A DNA stretch of 64,000 nt from Pomphorhynchus laevis (Eukaryota; Acanthocephala; Palaeacanthocephala; Echinorhynchida; Pomphorhynchidae): assembly GCA_012934845.2 (NCBI GenBank), contig WNNJ02002453.1, positions 121,293 through 185,292 on the forward strand, read 5' to 3'. Position 1 is the stretch's first letter. Each line of letters starts with the position of its first letter. Of this stretch, positions 11,914 through 24,012 are shown piece by piece. The notes beneath the pieces are model-generated. The model had not been told where the DNA came from. It saw only the letters and a list, made by a program, of their open reading frames with translations, and searched no databases. Position numbers and translations under genes: made by a program.

Positions 11914-12150
11914 TATTAATTGACAACAAATTGAGCCGAGGCTCTTTACAAGTTGCTTCACAAAATAAAAAGAATAAAAAGAATAAGAGTCGATTTGTCC
12001 CTCTCTCATCAGATGAACTACTGAAAATCCCACCGTTGTCTTATGAAGGAAGGCTCATCACCCAGTAGGGCGCAAAAACTTGAAGCAGTAGACGACAAAA
12101 CGGTCACACTCTAAAGCGAATTCCAAGATCGTACGACTCATTTGGCAAAA
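11914..12150 (-). mobile_element. CR1/jockey-type LINE, copy G2 (3' end only)
   Basis: This is nearly the same sequence as 10674-10890 (shared block ACAAATTGAGCCGAGGCTC and onward). It is a second, strongly 5'-truncated copy of family G, in the same orientation and about 60 bp from G1. It covers the 3' UTR and the last few codons. An AATAAAAAGAATAAAAAGAA tract varies in length between the two copies. Confidence 0.8.
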
Positions 12151-12549
12151 CATGTTCAGATGATAAGTTATTTTGGTAGAGTGGTTGTTTTATGAGGATA
12201 ATCGATTTTCTATAATTGACATGGTAACCATCCTTTAACCATACTTTAGTATAGACCAACTATACTTGGTCCTAAGCTAGTTAGTATGTTCCGTACTAAC
12301 TATGAATAATAATATACTATGAATATTTTTTAAAGGGTATAAATATTTAATAATAAGGTTAATTTTTACATCAAAAATTGAAAAAACACAAACTGTTTTC
12401 TTCATCCTATATCTGATTAATCATATACCATATATGCACATGTTTTACCTGTTCTGCATCAGCTTGAACACTATCCGTTTCACATTGATCTAAAGTATGA
12501 GTAGTGTATGCCGACGTTGCATTATTCTTTGGCTTACCGCTCGACGATT
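12151..12549. other. AT-rich spacer, nothing recognised
   Basis: No frame, repeat or RNA signal that I can support. The composition is AT-rich with a slightly more mixed patch at 12450-12550 that may already belong to the 3' end of the neighbouring minus-strand LINE fragment. Confidence 0.4.
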
Positions 12550-13110
12550 TATACACGCGAAGGCATAAGAGTGAGTTAAATTACTCTCTCCCATGCCCCC
12601 ACAAGCTAAGAATGCTAGCGGAATGAAACTACCATGTTCGACCATGACAACTCATCCTTCGTATTTCGAATTTTTGCGGGTCTCATGAAGTTTAAATGTG
12701 TTAGACTTCGAGGAATACGAAACGGCTGGTTGTTAAATATTATGACCTCAAAGAACGTCTTCGCGAAAGATTCTCGAACAAACCAGTACAAATGACATCG
12801 AGCCTTACATTATTTTCACGGCACGTGGCGGTGTTTTGAAATGTGATATTGTGATTTAGGTATCCCATAACCGGTTCAATGCCAACGCCTTGACTTACTG
12901 TTGTTAATTCTCGGGCAATTAAATCCGTTAATCGAATTGTGGCGAGTGATTTGAAAGCCGCCACGTTTAAATAATAATAGATGTGATGTATTTGACTCAG
13001 CAGCGCATACACAACTTGTAGGTAAATCGATGTAGTACAACTTGTAGTACATCATTCTATGATGTGACTTTACATTCGGTATCCACTTAAATAATAATAT
13101 GATCATTAAT
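12550..13110 (-). mobile_element. R2-like C-terminus LINE, copy E2 (C-terminal fragment)
   Basis: On the minus strand, 12876-13106 reads CVCAAESNTSHLL with RGG and then RHN, the zinc-knuckle-like C-C-H block of family E. The frame at 12740-13012 continues with LIARELTTVSQG, IEPV and VRLDV. Near 12620-12700 a third piece reads VVMVEHGSFIPLAF with GGMGE, the extreme C-terminal block. The three pieces lie in different frames. No RT is present in this copy. The block order matches E3 and E4. Confidence 0.65.
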
Positions 13111-13269
13111 ATTAATAATAATCCGGTTCACATATTTATATGATACCATAAAGGATATGTGGATAAAAATTTATTAATAATATTTATTATCAATAATTTA
13201 CAAAAAGTCTTTTTTGCAAATATGCCCATACATAACTTTCACTGTCAGTATTGTTGTTGATTTTTAGAA

Positions 13270-15990
13270 CAAGTCGTTCACTATCTTATGTGCTGCCATT
13301 TATGTTTCCTCTTGGACTTCGAAGGCAAACATATGCTGTTCGAGCGATTTCAAAGAAAACAATAAGTTTGATGTTTGTTGCGCGTATTTCGTAACACCTT
13401 GTTGCGTGCGCACTGATGTTATTCGTCTAAACAAGGTGCCTGTCTCTTTCCTCATGTCACCAGAAGAAGAGAAAATTACCGAAATGAACCTGCCACGTTC
13501 GATCGTTTTAATCCTTTCTGAGTATTTGGCGTGTTTGCGTGATTCATTGTGCTGGAAGGATGCGTCCACTTATCGGTAGACGAACGACTGAGCAAAGATG
13601 TTAAACACGTTGACGTCAAAGAACGTCCGCTATAATCGCTCGTTCCTTAGCCCCAAACAGAATATGTTCAGCCTGGTCCCGGCGACACGACTTTCTGATG
13701 TCGCGACGAATTTTAGGATGTATAGGACCGGCTGTCTGTTAGGTTCGATTACTACATCACGGTCACATTGGGTTTGCTCATAGCGACCTGAAATGTTATC
13801 TGTGAACTCCCTTGATGACATACAAAAGCGTTCGTTTCTCAGGAAGGCACTGTGTCATGAAGATGTTTCGTCTCTTTGAGCATGATTGATGATGATCAGA
13901 ACAACGGTGCCCATAAGGTGAAGTGCCTCTGATAGCAGTTGGTGATATATATTTTTACGTCGCGCCGTAAGTTGACCAATCGTCTTTAATTGTAAGTTTC
14001 TTAATGCGTGTCCGACCAAATCGAAGTCGTACGTTCTACTGATTGTCAGTGAGAATTCGTAGTCTTTTAGAACGGTTATTGCCGGATCAAATATTCCTAA
14101 CCCGCCCGGTTTTAGAGAATACATCAGGATCCGTTTCTCTTCGTTTTCGATCGGCCATCGAGTAATTTCGTTGCGAAAAGCATTCCTAAGGTATCGGATA
14201 CGCCTCTCGACTTCTTGTGATTTCACTAAACAGTTCTTTGGATAGAGGTCCATTTTGCTTGTATTGCATGTGCCAACCGATTATGCGACTTGTGGGTCGA
14301 ATTTCGCCACGTCGACTAAACCTTCAATTAGATTTTGCCAAGTATCTGCGCATTGATCGACAAAAACTGCTTCGTAGTTGACGGAACCTACCGCGGATCC
14401 GAGAATACGAATGCCATTACGCTGAATTTTGATGTCAGTTGTTGAAAACTGCTCAATGCTCAGAGGATGTTGAGATAAGAGTTGTGACTTTGCTGAATTG
14501 ACAACGTAAGCGTACTTCGGTCCTTCTGTTAACAGGACTTTAAATACATTTGTAATGTTTTTGAGGCAACGAACAAAGTTGGCTTCGTGAGCGTACCATA
14601 CTTTGTGTAAATTAGATGCGATTTGACGTATTTTGTCTATTAGAGGAAATGACACAATGGAAAACAAGGGATCGCAAAGGGGCGCCATGAGTAAACCTTC
14701 TGCTGAGAGTAATCAGTCGGTACCGGAACTGAGCATCGATGGTTCTAAATATAGGCTAAGCATACCGCATGACAGTGACGTACATATGAAGTCCAGGTTA
14801 TGGTGGGCAGCTTGTTTGTTTACGGAATTCAAGGCGTTGGCTGCATCTATTGTGAGAAGGTAGCCATCAGAGTTTGTGTTATATGTTTTTCGGAGTGAGT
14901 TACAACGTATTCAGCTCCACATTTTTGTCCTGCAGCTGTTTGAACCGTCCCCATGACGTTTTGCATGAGTCGGCAACACGTGAATGCTTCTAATGTTTTG
15001 GCTGGAACAGATTCGATAATGATGCGAATCGCGAAGCGAGTGAGAGCTTGTGCTAAAGTGTGATACTGCAAACTAAAACGCTTAAGCATGTTCCGCCGAA
15101 ATGACGAATCAAGTCAAAGACCCTGCACCACCCTTCGTTCGTTCACATGCGGAGATGATACAAGTTTCGTCCAAAGCATAAAATCTGCTTACGTGATGCA
15201 TAATCGAACCGGGAAATTGTGACGATAGCAATGTTTCTGGTGGTGGGACTTTTGTTGGAGGGAGGGAGATCTTTAGCCAGGATTTTACTAAAATGCCGTA
15301 CACTTTTTCGTATGCGCTGAGGGTCGTGGATGACGACTTATTTTCTAGTACTGATGTAAAAGCGGTCACTTTCCCTGCAGTAAAAAGTTTACGATAACTA
15401 CCGATCCAATCATTTTTCTCCAGAGAACGCGATAAGGTTGTCCAAACTGAAAGTGTTTAACCTCATTGAACAATGCGTCGTACTGTTTTCTCCTATATAG
15501 CTAGATGTATCTTTATAGTTTTGCAAATGAGAGACACCTTTGTGATAGGGACTCGTTGATGTACGCACTGGGAGAACACTGTTGTCTCTTTTCAGAAAGA
15601 GGGATCGAAAATCTTTTCGATTAATGCCTTCACTTATAAAGCGGCGAGGGTTGCTACAAACGTATGACTGGTGATGCAGACAGGAATGGGTAAAGTGGTG
15701 TGGTCGTCATATGATGATCACTTAGCATATTTCATCAATTGTCATCGGTGTCACTGGATGAGTTTCGTGGTGTAGGGGACTTGTTCTGATTCCATCTACG
15801 ATAGTCGCATGTATGTTACAGTTAATGTCTATATTGTTGAATATCAGATGCGGATGAGTTGACAGCTTGTTTGTCACGATGGGTGATTGATTCGTGTCCA
15901 GCGCTGATTTGCGTGAGCGCTGATTACGATCAAATGATTTAATCAGCTCTGATTCGCTGTCTAGCGCTGATTTAGTTTTCAATGCGTTAC
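13270..15990 (-). mobile_element. R2-like C-terminus LINE, copy E3 (RT plus C-terminus, degenerate)
   Basis: Minus-strand pieces appear in the expected order. 15109-15450 holds the pre-RT region with WIGSYRKLFTAGKV and the ending RTKGGAG. 14847-15089 holds AAGQKCGAEYVVTHSE, the counterpart of the LQxCAGQxxG motif. 14281-14688 and 13855-14253 hold the palm edge, thumb and connection. 13630-13821 holds IEPNRQP and AGTRLNIF. 13300-13569 holds the C-terminal KHAKYSERIKTIERGRF. The zinc-knuckle block seen in E2 and E4 is missing between 13855 and 13821, which looks like an internal deletion. A Ser/Thr-rich frame at 15722-15982 may be its N-terminal part. Many frame breaks. Confidence 0.78.
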
Positions 15991-16532
15991 ATTGTTAGCA
16001 TTTGACGCTGGATGAGGGAACACCCTTCTGCATTCTCTCAGTTATTTGTGTGCTGATTATTTTGTATAATGATTGCATGTAATCCAAATGTATTGTAAAT
16101 ATAATTGTAATCAGAATATCAGAATATTTTTCCAATTGTATCAATTGTAATTAGGGTCCAAGCATTTTGTTACTATAACTTGTAACTTGTAATTATAACT
16201 TTGATTGCAGAAGTTGTGTATATTATCTTGTTTTTTATATTTTATTATTAATCTCTTTACTTTTTTCAATATATTTCTTTATTGTCTATATATTCAGTAG
16301 TTTTTAATTAAATTCAAATGCTATTGTTTAGTTATTATGAATACTAACATAATATTATATATTATATAATAAAATAATAATTATATTGATCAAAATATGA
16401 AGTATCTTAGATGATTGCTTAAAACGATATATCGTTTTACTTTGTGAATTAGTCCACTGGTTTTAGTCTTTTTGAACGAATGATTATAGCTTTAATTTAG
16501 ATTTATACATACTTAAATATGTATAATTATTC
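15991..16532. other. AT-rich spacer
   Basis: No coding or RNA signal that I can support. Short repeats of TTGTAA-type motifs occur at 16090-16200. The Penelope-like terminal repeat begins to be recognisable at about 16533. Confidence 0.4.
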
Positions 16533-16811
16533 TGGAGTTAGGGACCGAAACCTGATAGCATAGCAGTTCCTCCTGATGACCTCTAATTCTTATTCTGATA
16601 CAACGTCTGTTATTTATTAGTCAATTCATAAAAATGACGTTTATTTTAAATTTCAATTTTTTTATTTTAACTTGATTTAAATTATAAAAAATCTTATAAC
16701 AATTATTTATTTTATTATTTAATTATTAAATTTTGATTTCGCATTATTATTATGTTTTGTTTATTTTATAATTATATTAAATACGTAGACTCATTTAGCT
16801 GATTTGATTCG
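16533..16811 (+). repeat. Terminal repeat of Penelope-like element (partial)
   Basis: This carries the block GGGACCGAAACCTGATAGC, then CATAGCAGTTCCTCCTGATG and the AT-rich distal half, ending GTAGACTCATTTAGCTGATT. It is collinear with 63290-63555, but the 5' hairpin half of the repeat is missing. Confidence 0.85.
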
Positions 16812-17456
16812 CTCTGGTGCAGAGTGTCATGAGCGTATAGGTGATAAAGATATTAATTTACGGAGTCTATCTAGTTGTGGAGTTGGTGTAGATAATACTT
16901 TAGGGTGCAAAATCTCATTTGATAACATATACTCGCAAAGCTCAAAAAACATTTCCAATGAAATTACGCGCAATTTGTCAGTGGGTTATTTAAATCTTCG
17001 AGGTCTAATTTCTCAAATTGTAGAATTAAAATATCAGTTTTTCATAGGCCTACGATGTTTTCTGTATTACTGAGTCATGGATTCATCATTGTCGATGAAG
17101 CATTATTATCGATGTCGCTGTTAATATCCCAGATTTTCGTTTACTTCTAAGCCGTAGAAGATCGTAAAATCGTGGTGATGTTGCCGCTTATATTCGAAAT
17201 AATTTTATTATTTCTGACATTTCTAACATTTGCGACCGTAATGGATCTTTTGAGAGTCTGGGCTTTTATATATGGAAAGCCTAGCCTATGGAAAGCCATA
17301 CATATTTGGTACACAATTTTGTATAGTGTATCGCTCCCCTTCCATGGTCACTGATTGTGATCTCTTAGTTCCAAATTTACAATTGACGTATTTCTTTACA
17401 CTTTATTCTATTAGGCAATTTTAACTTACCGCGTTCTAATTGTTCAAAATCTGTGC
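16812..17456 (+). mobile_element. LINE endonuclease fragment
   Basis: The plus frame at 16804-17073 ends with LSVGYLNLRGLISQIVELKY, the first strand of an AP-like LINE endonuclease (usual pattern: xNxRSLxxKxxEL). Downstream, in other frames, come CITESWIHH, DFRLLSRRR, DVAAYIRNNF and near 17415 LLGNFNLP, the worn counterpart of GDFNxP. The order and spacing fit a jockey/CR1-type endonuclease. No RT follows, so this is an isolated domain fragment next to Penelope-like terminal repeats. Confidence 0.6.
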
Positions 17457-17491
17457 TTTAATGAAGATAGTCGTAGACTATCTTCATTAAA
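17457..17491. repeat. Perfect 16-bp hairpin with 3-nt loop
   Basis: TTTAATGAAGATAGTC, then GTA, then GACTATCTTCATTAAA. The arms are perfectly complementary. It sits between the LINE endonuclease fragment and a short Penelope-like terminal-repeat end at 17540-17572. Confidence 0.9.
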
Positions 17492-18300
17492 AATTATTAT
17501 ATTAAAAGATATTAAAACTTCATTATCTACGTCATTAAAGACGTAGACTCAGTTAGCTGATTTAATTTACATCCATTTCAGATAATTTTGATCTATTTAC
17601 CTAATTAATTTATTAATATTAACATTTTTGACATGTTAATCATTATTTAAATGTTATCTTCTCAAATCAAGCGTTTATCTTAAAATTCAAAGTTTTTCCT
17701 TAGAGTTAAACGTTTATGTCGTTGAAATAATCGTACCTTAACTCTACGACCCTTTCAGACAGAAACATTTAGTAAATACTCGAAACTTTCAAAAATCAAT
17801 GATCATTTTTATATATTTAGTAGTTTTTAATGAACTTCAAATGCTATTGTTTAATTATTATTAAATTATTATTAATAATTACTATGAGATAATGTCCGAG
17901 TTTCATAATCTCAAAATTTTGAGTTTATTACACGACGTTCTGATTTTATGAACTTTAACGCGGATAGTCTGAAGCCGGCGCAACGTCTAAGCAGTGTGAA
18001 TAAATTTATACAACGTGTCATAGTGGTATAGCTCAAATGAAAGCTGGAGTGTAAGAAATAGATTACATCTAATGAGAAAGCAAACCGAATAGTGTAAAAT
18101 TCGAAATTGTGACAATAATGACCACTTCTAAATAACGACACACTTTGTAACTATTTAGAAATTGTGCAATAATACAATAATATAATTAAAAGAACAATGT
18201 GTACCAATTCGATTTTAATCTGTGCAATTAATTACTAAAGTCTATTGTGTCGCAATTTTGTAATTAAGCAATAAAATAGCGTATATATCATTTAATAGCA
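17492..18300. other. AT-rich spacer upstream of PABPN1, with a short terminal-repeat end
   Basis: At 17540-17572 GACGTAGACTCAGTTAGCTG and following bases match the distal end of the Penelope-like terminal repeat. The rest is AT-rich. A minus-strand 76-codon frame at 17911-18141 has no recognisable similarity, and I do not call it a gene. Confidence 0.45.
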
Positions 18301-18362
18301 TAATTATTTATGATGAGCGTGGGAGAATTGCGCCAATTAGAATAACCGCAATGCGGATGAGA

Positions 18363-18372
18363 CTATATATAC
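18363..18372 (+). promoter_or_regulatory. Possible TATA box of PABPN1
   Basis: CTATATATAC lies about 60 bp upstream of the PABPN1 ATG. The preceding sequence at 18315-18360 is less AT-rich than its surroundings. This is motif-only evidence. If a 5' UTR intron exists, the true promoter lies further upstream. Confidence 0.3.
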
Positions 18373-18430
18373 GCAAAAAATTAAAATATTTGAAGCTAAT
18401 CAGTTGCTTAATCGAAACTCGTTTTTCCAG

Positions 18431-20675
18431 ATGTCTATGCAAACAGCTGATAACCTTGTTTCTGATATGTTACCTAAGGATAATGACGTGCACATGGAAG
18501 ATGATGAAATAGCTCAAATCAAAGCTAGAGTAAAAGAGATTGAAGAAGAAGCTGAGAAATTACGAAAAATACAATCTACCAACCCACAGGAGCCATCTCC
18601 TTCAAATACTGGTCAGCAGCAACAGCAAACATTGAGCCCACATTACGGTAAATTAAAGGCTGGCTTTATTGCTCTTGATAAGTATCGTTTATTTAAAGTA
18701 CCCAATACTGAAAGTAGTGAAATAGATGCACGGTCAATTTATGTCGGAAACGTAAGTATTTTATGCTTAACTATAAATTAATCCTATCGTGTTAGAGTGC
18801 GACATACTAAACACGTGGAAAATTAACTTTTGGCATATTAACGTTTGGCATAATATAATTATAAAATTAGTTTTATTTAAAAATAGTTTTAAGCAAATTT
18901 AGATAACGGTAACCAGAATATATGCAATAAAAGCCGGAATTATGAATGTATACATTGAAGCTTTCTATGAACATCGGAAAATATCACGTTTTGCAAATAT
19001 TCACAAATTCAAAAATTCCAAAATGGCAAATTCGCTATTGTTAAACGAAATAAATTCAATTGTACATTAGACAATGAGGCAGCAGCACTTAATGGAAGTG
19101 TATTCCATCAAGTTTAGACTCTACAATCAATTAAGAAAATAATACACGCTAAGCGATAATGACGCTGAGAATGCCAGTAATTGGATCTGTGAAGGAAAGT
19201 TTCCATATGAAACATACTAGTTTAATAAATCTTACGCGATTTATTTAAGTGGAAAGAGTATTTTATATAACCCTTTTAAAAAAGGATAATTTATATTTCA
19301 TTCCTCGTATAATTTAAATTTATTTTTTACTAGTTTAGGTACAAATTTATATTATATATTGTACGATTAAATATGTTTACGATATAAACTAATAATAGTT
19401 TTAATTGATGTTAATTTAATGTTCATATTTAGATATACACCTTCTTTAGTAGTCTATTAGTTTTGGCTAAAATTTAGGCTACTTCAGTATCATGATTTAT
19501 GGTCACACAGCACACAGTTAATCAAGCATATGTTAACAAATTATGTAACATAATTTGTAACTATAATTCATAATTATTTTTTTAATAGATTTTACTATTT
19601 TCTGCTTGATGTTATTTTTATAGTAACCTAGCTTTAAATATGCATCTATTAAATTATTTAAATGATTTTGAAGAAAGCCAATATCGTTATAAATTGTTTC
19701 AATTCTTAAAATTTGATTATTTAATGTATTATATTTTATATTATATGGTATGCATGAATTCACCTTATTTATCATTAATATTGTTTTTGTTAAGAATAAG
19801 CCTACCTGGATAAATTTGTTCACTAATTGAATAAAGATTATTAGAATTAAATACACATGTATCATCAATGTATTCAAAAAATATAAAGCGATTTTGTCGT
19901 TTTTACGGCAATTCAAAATTGATTGTTTTTTCTGCTGTGATTTATTCAAAATATCGAATTAAAATTAATTATCAAGTAAACCCTGCTTCCCAGAGTAATT
20001 AGTAGTTAAACAATTCACAAGCCTTTAAGAATTCTTTAAAATTATAATTTATAAAAATTTGAAAAAATAAGTTTAAATAAATTTTATATAATTTTTATAT
20101 ATTATATATTATAATATAATTTCGCGACAACGAAGCCAAATTACACGCTTTCTTAAAAACGTGTAACAATTTACGATTGAAAATTAAATTTATTATAGGT
20201 TGATTATTCAACAACTGCTCAAGAATTAGAAGCCCATTTTCACGGATGTGGGGCTGTCAACCGAGTCACTATTTTGTGTGATAAATTTTCCGGTAACCCT
20301 AAAGGTTTTGCATATATTGAGTTTGCCGATGCCGAATGTGCTGCAACCGCAATCGCTCTTGACGATTCAGTGTTCAAAAATAGGCAAATTAAAGTGAGTT
20401 TCAATTTTGCGTGATTCTTCCAAATTGATAATTTGATATTTAGGTGATGCAAAAACGTACAAATCGACCGGGAATATCAACTACTGATCGCCATCACAGA
20501 GCTTTTCGCAGAGGCAGAGGTGGTCGTTTCGGATATAGTGGATACCGTTCAAGATACCCATATCCCAGGCCTTACTAGTATGTTTACCTTAATTACCAAT
20601 TTTATTTTTAGAAATAAACCTTTCTTTATTTTTAGTTCTCGAGGAAGATACTGTCATTATTATTCTCCTTACTAA
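18431..20675 (+). CDS. PABPN1: Polyadenylate-binding protein 2 (nuclear poly(A)-binding protein 1)
   Basis: The family binds growing poly(A) tails in the nucleus and stimulates poly(A) polymerase. Four exons (18431-18751, 20199-20393, 20444-20577, 20636-20675) join in phase to 229 aa. Visible features: acidic N-terminus, coiled coil about 24-48 ([18 protein letters not shown]), a Gln-rich linker, one RRM with RNP2 IYVGNV (103-108) and RNP1 KGFAYIEF (142-149), HFHGCG and [11 protein letters not shown] typical of this family, then [13 protein letters not shown], an Arg/Gly-rich tail, and the terminal YYSPY. All junctions are GT-AG. Introns 2 and 3 are only 50 and 58 bp; intron 1 (1447 bp) holds Penelope-like fragments. 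The ATG follows TTTTTCCAG directly, so it may open an exon after a 5' UTR intron. Bases 18648-18698 could be a further 51-bp intron, giving 212 aa. Confidence 0.96.
19370..19890 (-). mobile_element. Penelope-like RT fragments inside PABPN1 intron 1
   Basis: On the minus strand the frame at 19533-19949 contains [13 protein letters not shown] and [20 protein letters not shown], the C-terminal thumb of the Penelope-like RT also seen at 31835-32050. A separate piece at 19370-19446 matches the segment reading YLDMNIKLTL in the other copies. The pieces are not in the order of the complete copies, so the insertion has been rearranged or deleted internally. It lies wholly within the intron and opposite to the gene. 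Confidence 0.8.
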
Positions 20676-20844
20676 AAAACAATGAGAGAGGGCAAGTGCT
20701 GACGGACAGAGAGTTAAACTTTTGAAAAATTTTTGTTGTTGAATGTGTGCAACAAGATGAACAAAAAATATCTAAAATATTTATAAAAATGTAAATGAAC
20801 ATTAAAAATATAAAGAGAAACATAAAAAAATGCAAAAAATTGAG

Positions 20845-20850
20845 AATAAA
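20845..20850 (+). promoter_or_regulatory. Candidate poly(A) signal of PABPN1
   Basis: AATAAA lies about 170 bp after the PABPN1 stop codon. It is followed by GT/T-rich sequence, a plausible cleavage context. Confidence 0.45.
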
Positions 20851-23784
20851 GTTCATTCGTTGTAAATGATTGATGTAACAACCGATTTGTACATTTGTTT
20901 TCAAATAATAATCTATTTTTATAATACATAATAAGATAATTTTTCTGTATATAAATGTATTATCTCGCGAACGTCGATTTTGGCTATAAATTGTGATAAA
21001 AGAAGTTAAACGTTTATTATAAAGTAGCGATCATTTTTGGTTTTCCGTAACGAACGAAATAAGAAAGAAGAAAAATTTCGCTTCTTAAAGCGGAAGCGAA
21101 ATCTACCTAGAATTGGAAGGTAAATTTTACTTAAGTTACTGTGGAATTTGGAACTACCATCGCTAACAACGACAATAATTGCACGTTAATTTGTAAAAAA
21201 AATTCCTACGAATTCAAATAAGAGATTTTTTCCTAATATCCAATAATATCCAAATCGCTAAACTACCGTTATTTAATGATAATGACAGTTGCTTATTGAA
21301 TTTAATTTTAAGGACTTTGCGAAAAAATTGTAATTAATTTTATATGACACCATAGTCTACATTTTTAAAATTAGACTGCATATAAATGTCATTGATTTCC
21401 TACAATAAATGCTGGGCAATATATTTTACTTAAATCGCTAAACTTTATTATAAATTATAACGAAATTGAGATGAAATAATGAAATTGTCATTTACAAAGA
21501 AATTAAGAACTGCTATTTCCAAATAAAATTGCGGCCCATTTGTAAATTGCAACTTCCATATTATTAGATAAATATGAAATTAGATAAATATTTATTTTTT
21601 TTAAAGGTTACATGTTCTTAATTATATTAAAATTGATTAATTTTAATTAATTAATTATTATAATTAATTATAGTAATTGTAATGAATTATAATTAATATA
21701 ATTAATATAATTTACGATATTTGAATAAAAAATCATTTATGCAAGCATTATTTTCTTATCATTTTAATTCATAAAGCTTAGTGTAAAGAATTAATTACTA
21801 ATTGAATTGATTAATTACTAATTGCTATTTAGAGGATGCATTTAGATAAATATGATGCATTTAGATATTTAGATAAATATGAAATTAGATAAATATTTAT
21901 TTTTTTAAAAGGTAACATGTTCTTATGAAAACATATAAGAATATAATTAATATAATTAATTATATTAATTAATTATCGCTCACGTTTTTAGGACTCATTT
22001 ATTGCACATACAAGCCGTTAAGTTTGGAAATACTTGCATGTGCTTTATGATAAAATATAAAAATATTTTCCTATCTACGAAGAAAAGGTGAAAATAGCTT
22101 TATTCAAAATATAATTTATTACAAAGACTGTGATTCTCAAAGAAAATCGTGGCATATAGAACTACACCAAATTTACAAAAGATAAATAAAATTAAGGATA
22201 AAAATCAAGAATATAAATCAATTGGTAAAAGATTATTATAAAATTAATAATTTAATAACAAAAGTTTTTGTTATTAATTAAAATTAATATCGAAAAATTA
22301 ATTTATTAATTAAATTAATTGATTAATTACTTTTTAAAAAATTGGTCCAATTATTTATAATGTTAATATATTAATTTGATTTACAATAGAAAAGAAAAAA
22401 AATATCATTGTGCGATTTGCAATTCAATGTCTACGACCGAATGTATCAGTGCATTGAATTTGGACCGCGGTGTTCGGTTCAGATATCGACCTGGCTAAAG
22501 CAATTCCAATTTTCGTGCGGAGCCACGTTATTACACTGGAAAATTCAGACCTGTTTTTTTTCTCTGATCTCTGTCGCTAACACTTTATTATTTTTAATAA
22601 CAAAAGTTAAACTTTTATTAAACTTTTACACATAAAATACTAGAAAAACATATTTAAACTAAGAAACGACTTAGATTTAAATCTATAAAACTTCAAGTTA
22701 AATAATATAATTATTTAGCTTATTATGAACTGACAATTAAACCAAAAATAATATGATATTTTTTAATTATGCTAATATTATATTATTAATATGATATTTT
22801 ACTGTATTAAACTTGCCATTTGATCCATTAGACCCAGTGGTGTTTGTTGAGGATTAATTTTAAAATAGTAAAATATCAAACAGGAATGAAGAGATTGTTT
22901 TTATTCTAAAAATTTTATATTTTAAGAGCTATCGTCTTCAGGAAAATTTCAAATAGTTTAGTTCTAAAATTTAGTTTTAAAATTTCAAACAATTTATATG
23001 AAGTAAAAATTTAAAATTAAATAATAAAATATTTTAAATTTGTTGTTAATATTTCTATATAAATGTCCTTTGTGATTTCGACATTAAAATCATGATGAAA
23101 TCAAAATGATTTATAAACTCTCTTCAACCAAAACTAATAATAAAATCTCTACTGTTACTTAAATTCAGTGAAAAAATTCATTTGAAAAGTAAGTTTTACA
23201 ATTAGCTTTAATCTTTAAAAATGTACATTTATTATTTATACAAAAATGTAAATTTTGAATGTTTCAAATGAATTCAGAATACACCGTGAAAATATAAACT
23301 ATCAAGTCTTAATGTTATATAATTGAAATAGCCATTTATTTCTTATATTTTTATTTACAGGAACGAAAAAATTACAAAAATCAACATCTTATTAGATGTT
23401 CCGATTACCATCTTCAGGGAAATTACAAGTTAAATTACATCAAGTTAAAACCATCAAGTTTGCCGTTTATACAAAATACTAAAAAAAATAAAGAAAGCAA
23501 ATTTAAAATATAACAAAATTATCATTTCAAAGGAAAATGGCAGTTTATTTGTACTGCATAAAAGTCAAAACAAAAAATGGTTTAAGTAAGAAATTGTGGA
23601 GTTTTAATTTGAGAACAAAACAAATTAAATAAAAAAGTAAAATAAATTTAAAATATTTGAAACAAGAAATAAATAATTAAGAATTTAAATCAATAAAACT
23701 TCAAATTTAAATAAAATTACTTGGATTATTATAAATTAAATGAAAACTAACACAATATAACAATTATATTAATATTATTAAGAC

Positions 23785-24012
23785 CTATCATCGCTCGCAC
23801 CTACCTTCACGGTTATCACTACAAACTGTGCAATATCCACATTCCATGTAATGAACGTTTAATATGTTGTCGCTTCAAATTTTGTAATTTACAATGTCCA
23901 CCTATCTCTCATGTATTCTCTTGTCCAATTCTTTCAAGAATTACTCTTCGTAAAATCGATTCAATACCTGTAGATTCAACAATAATCAATCAACATTTGC
24001 ACGCATCCTGAT
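23785..24012 (+). mobile_element. Possible LINE C-terminal Cys/His-rich fragment
   Basis: An open stretch without an ATG reads ARTYLHGYHYKLCNIHIPC, then CCRFKFCN and HVFSCPILSRITLRK, ending at a stop. A Cys pair, a later His and Cys and a trailing Arg resemble the tail after the RT or RNase H of some LINE polyproteins (HxxxxCPxxxxxR). It is less AT-rich than its surroundings. No RT is recognisable upstream. It could also be chance. Confidence 0.3.

Noticed and set aside
17911-18141. Divergent minus-strand gene upstream of PABPN1
   Set aside because: The frame has no recognisable similarity or splice pattern.
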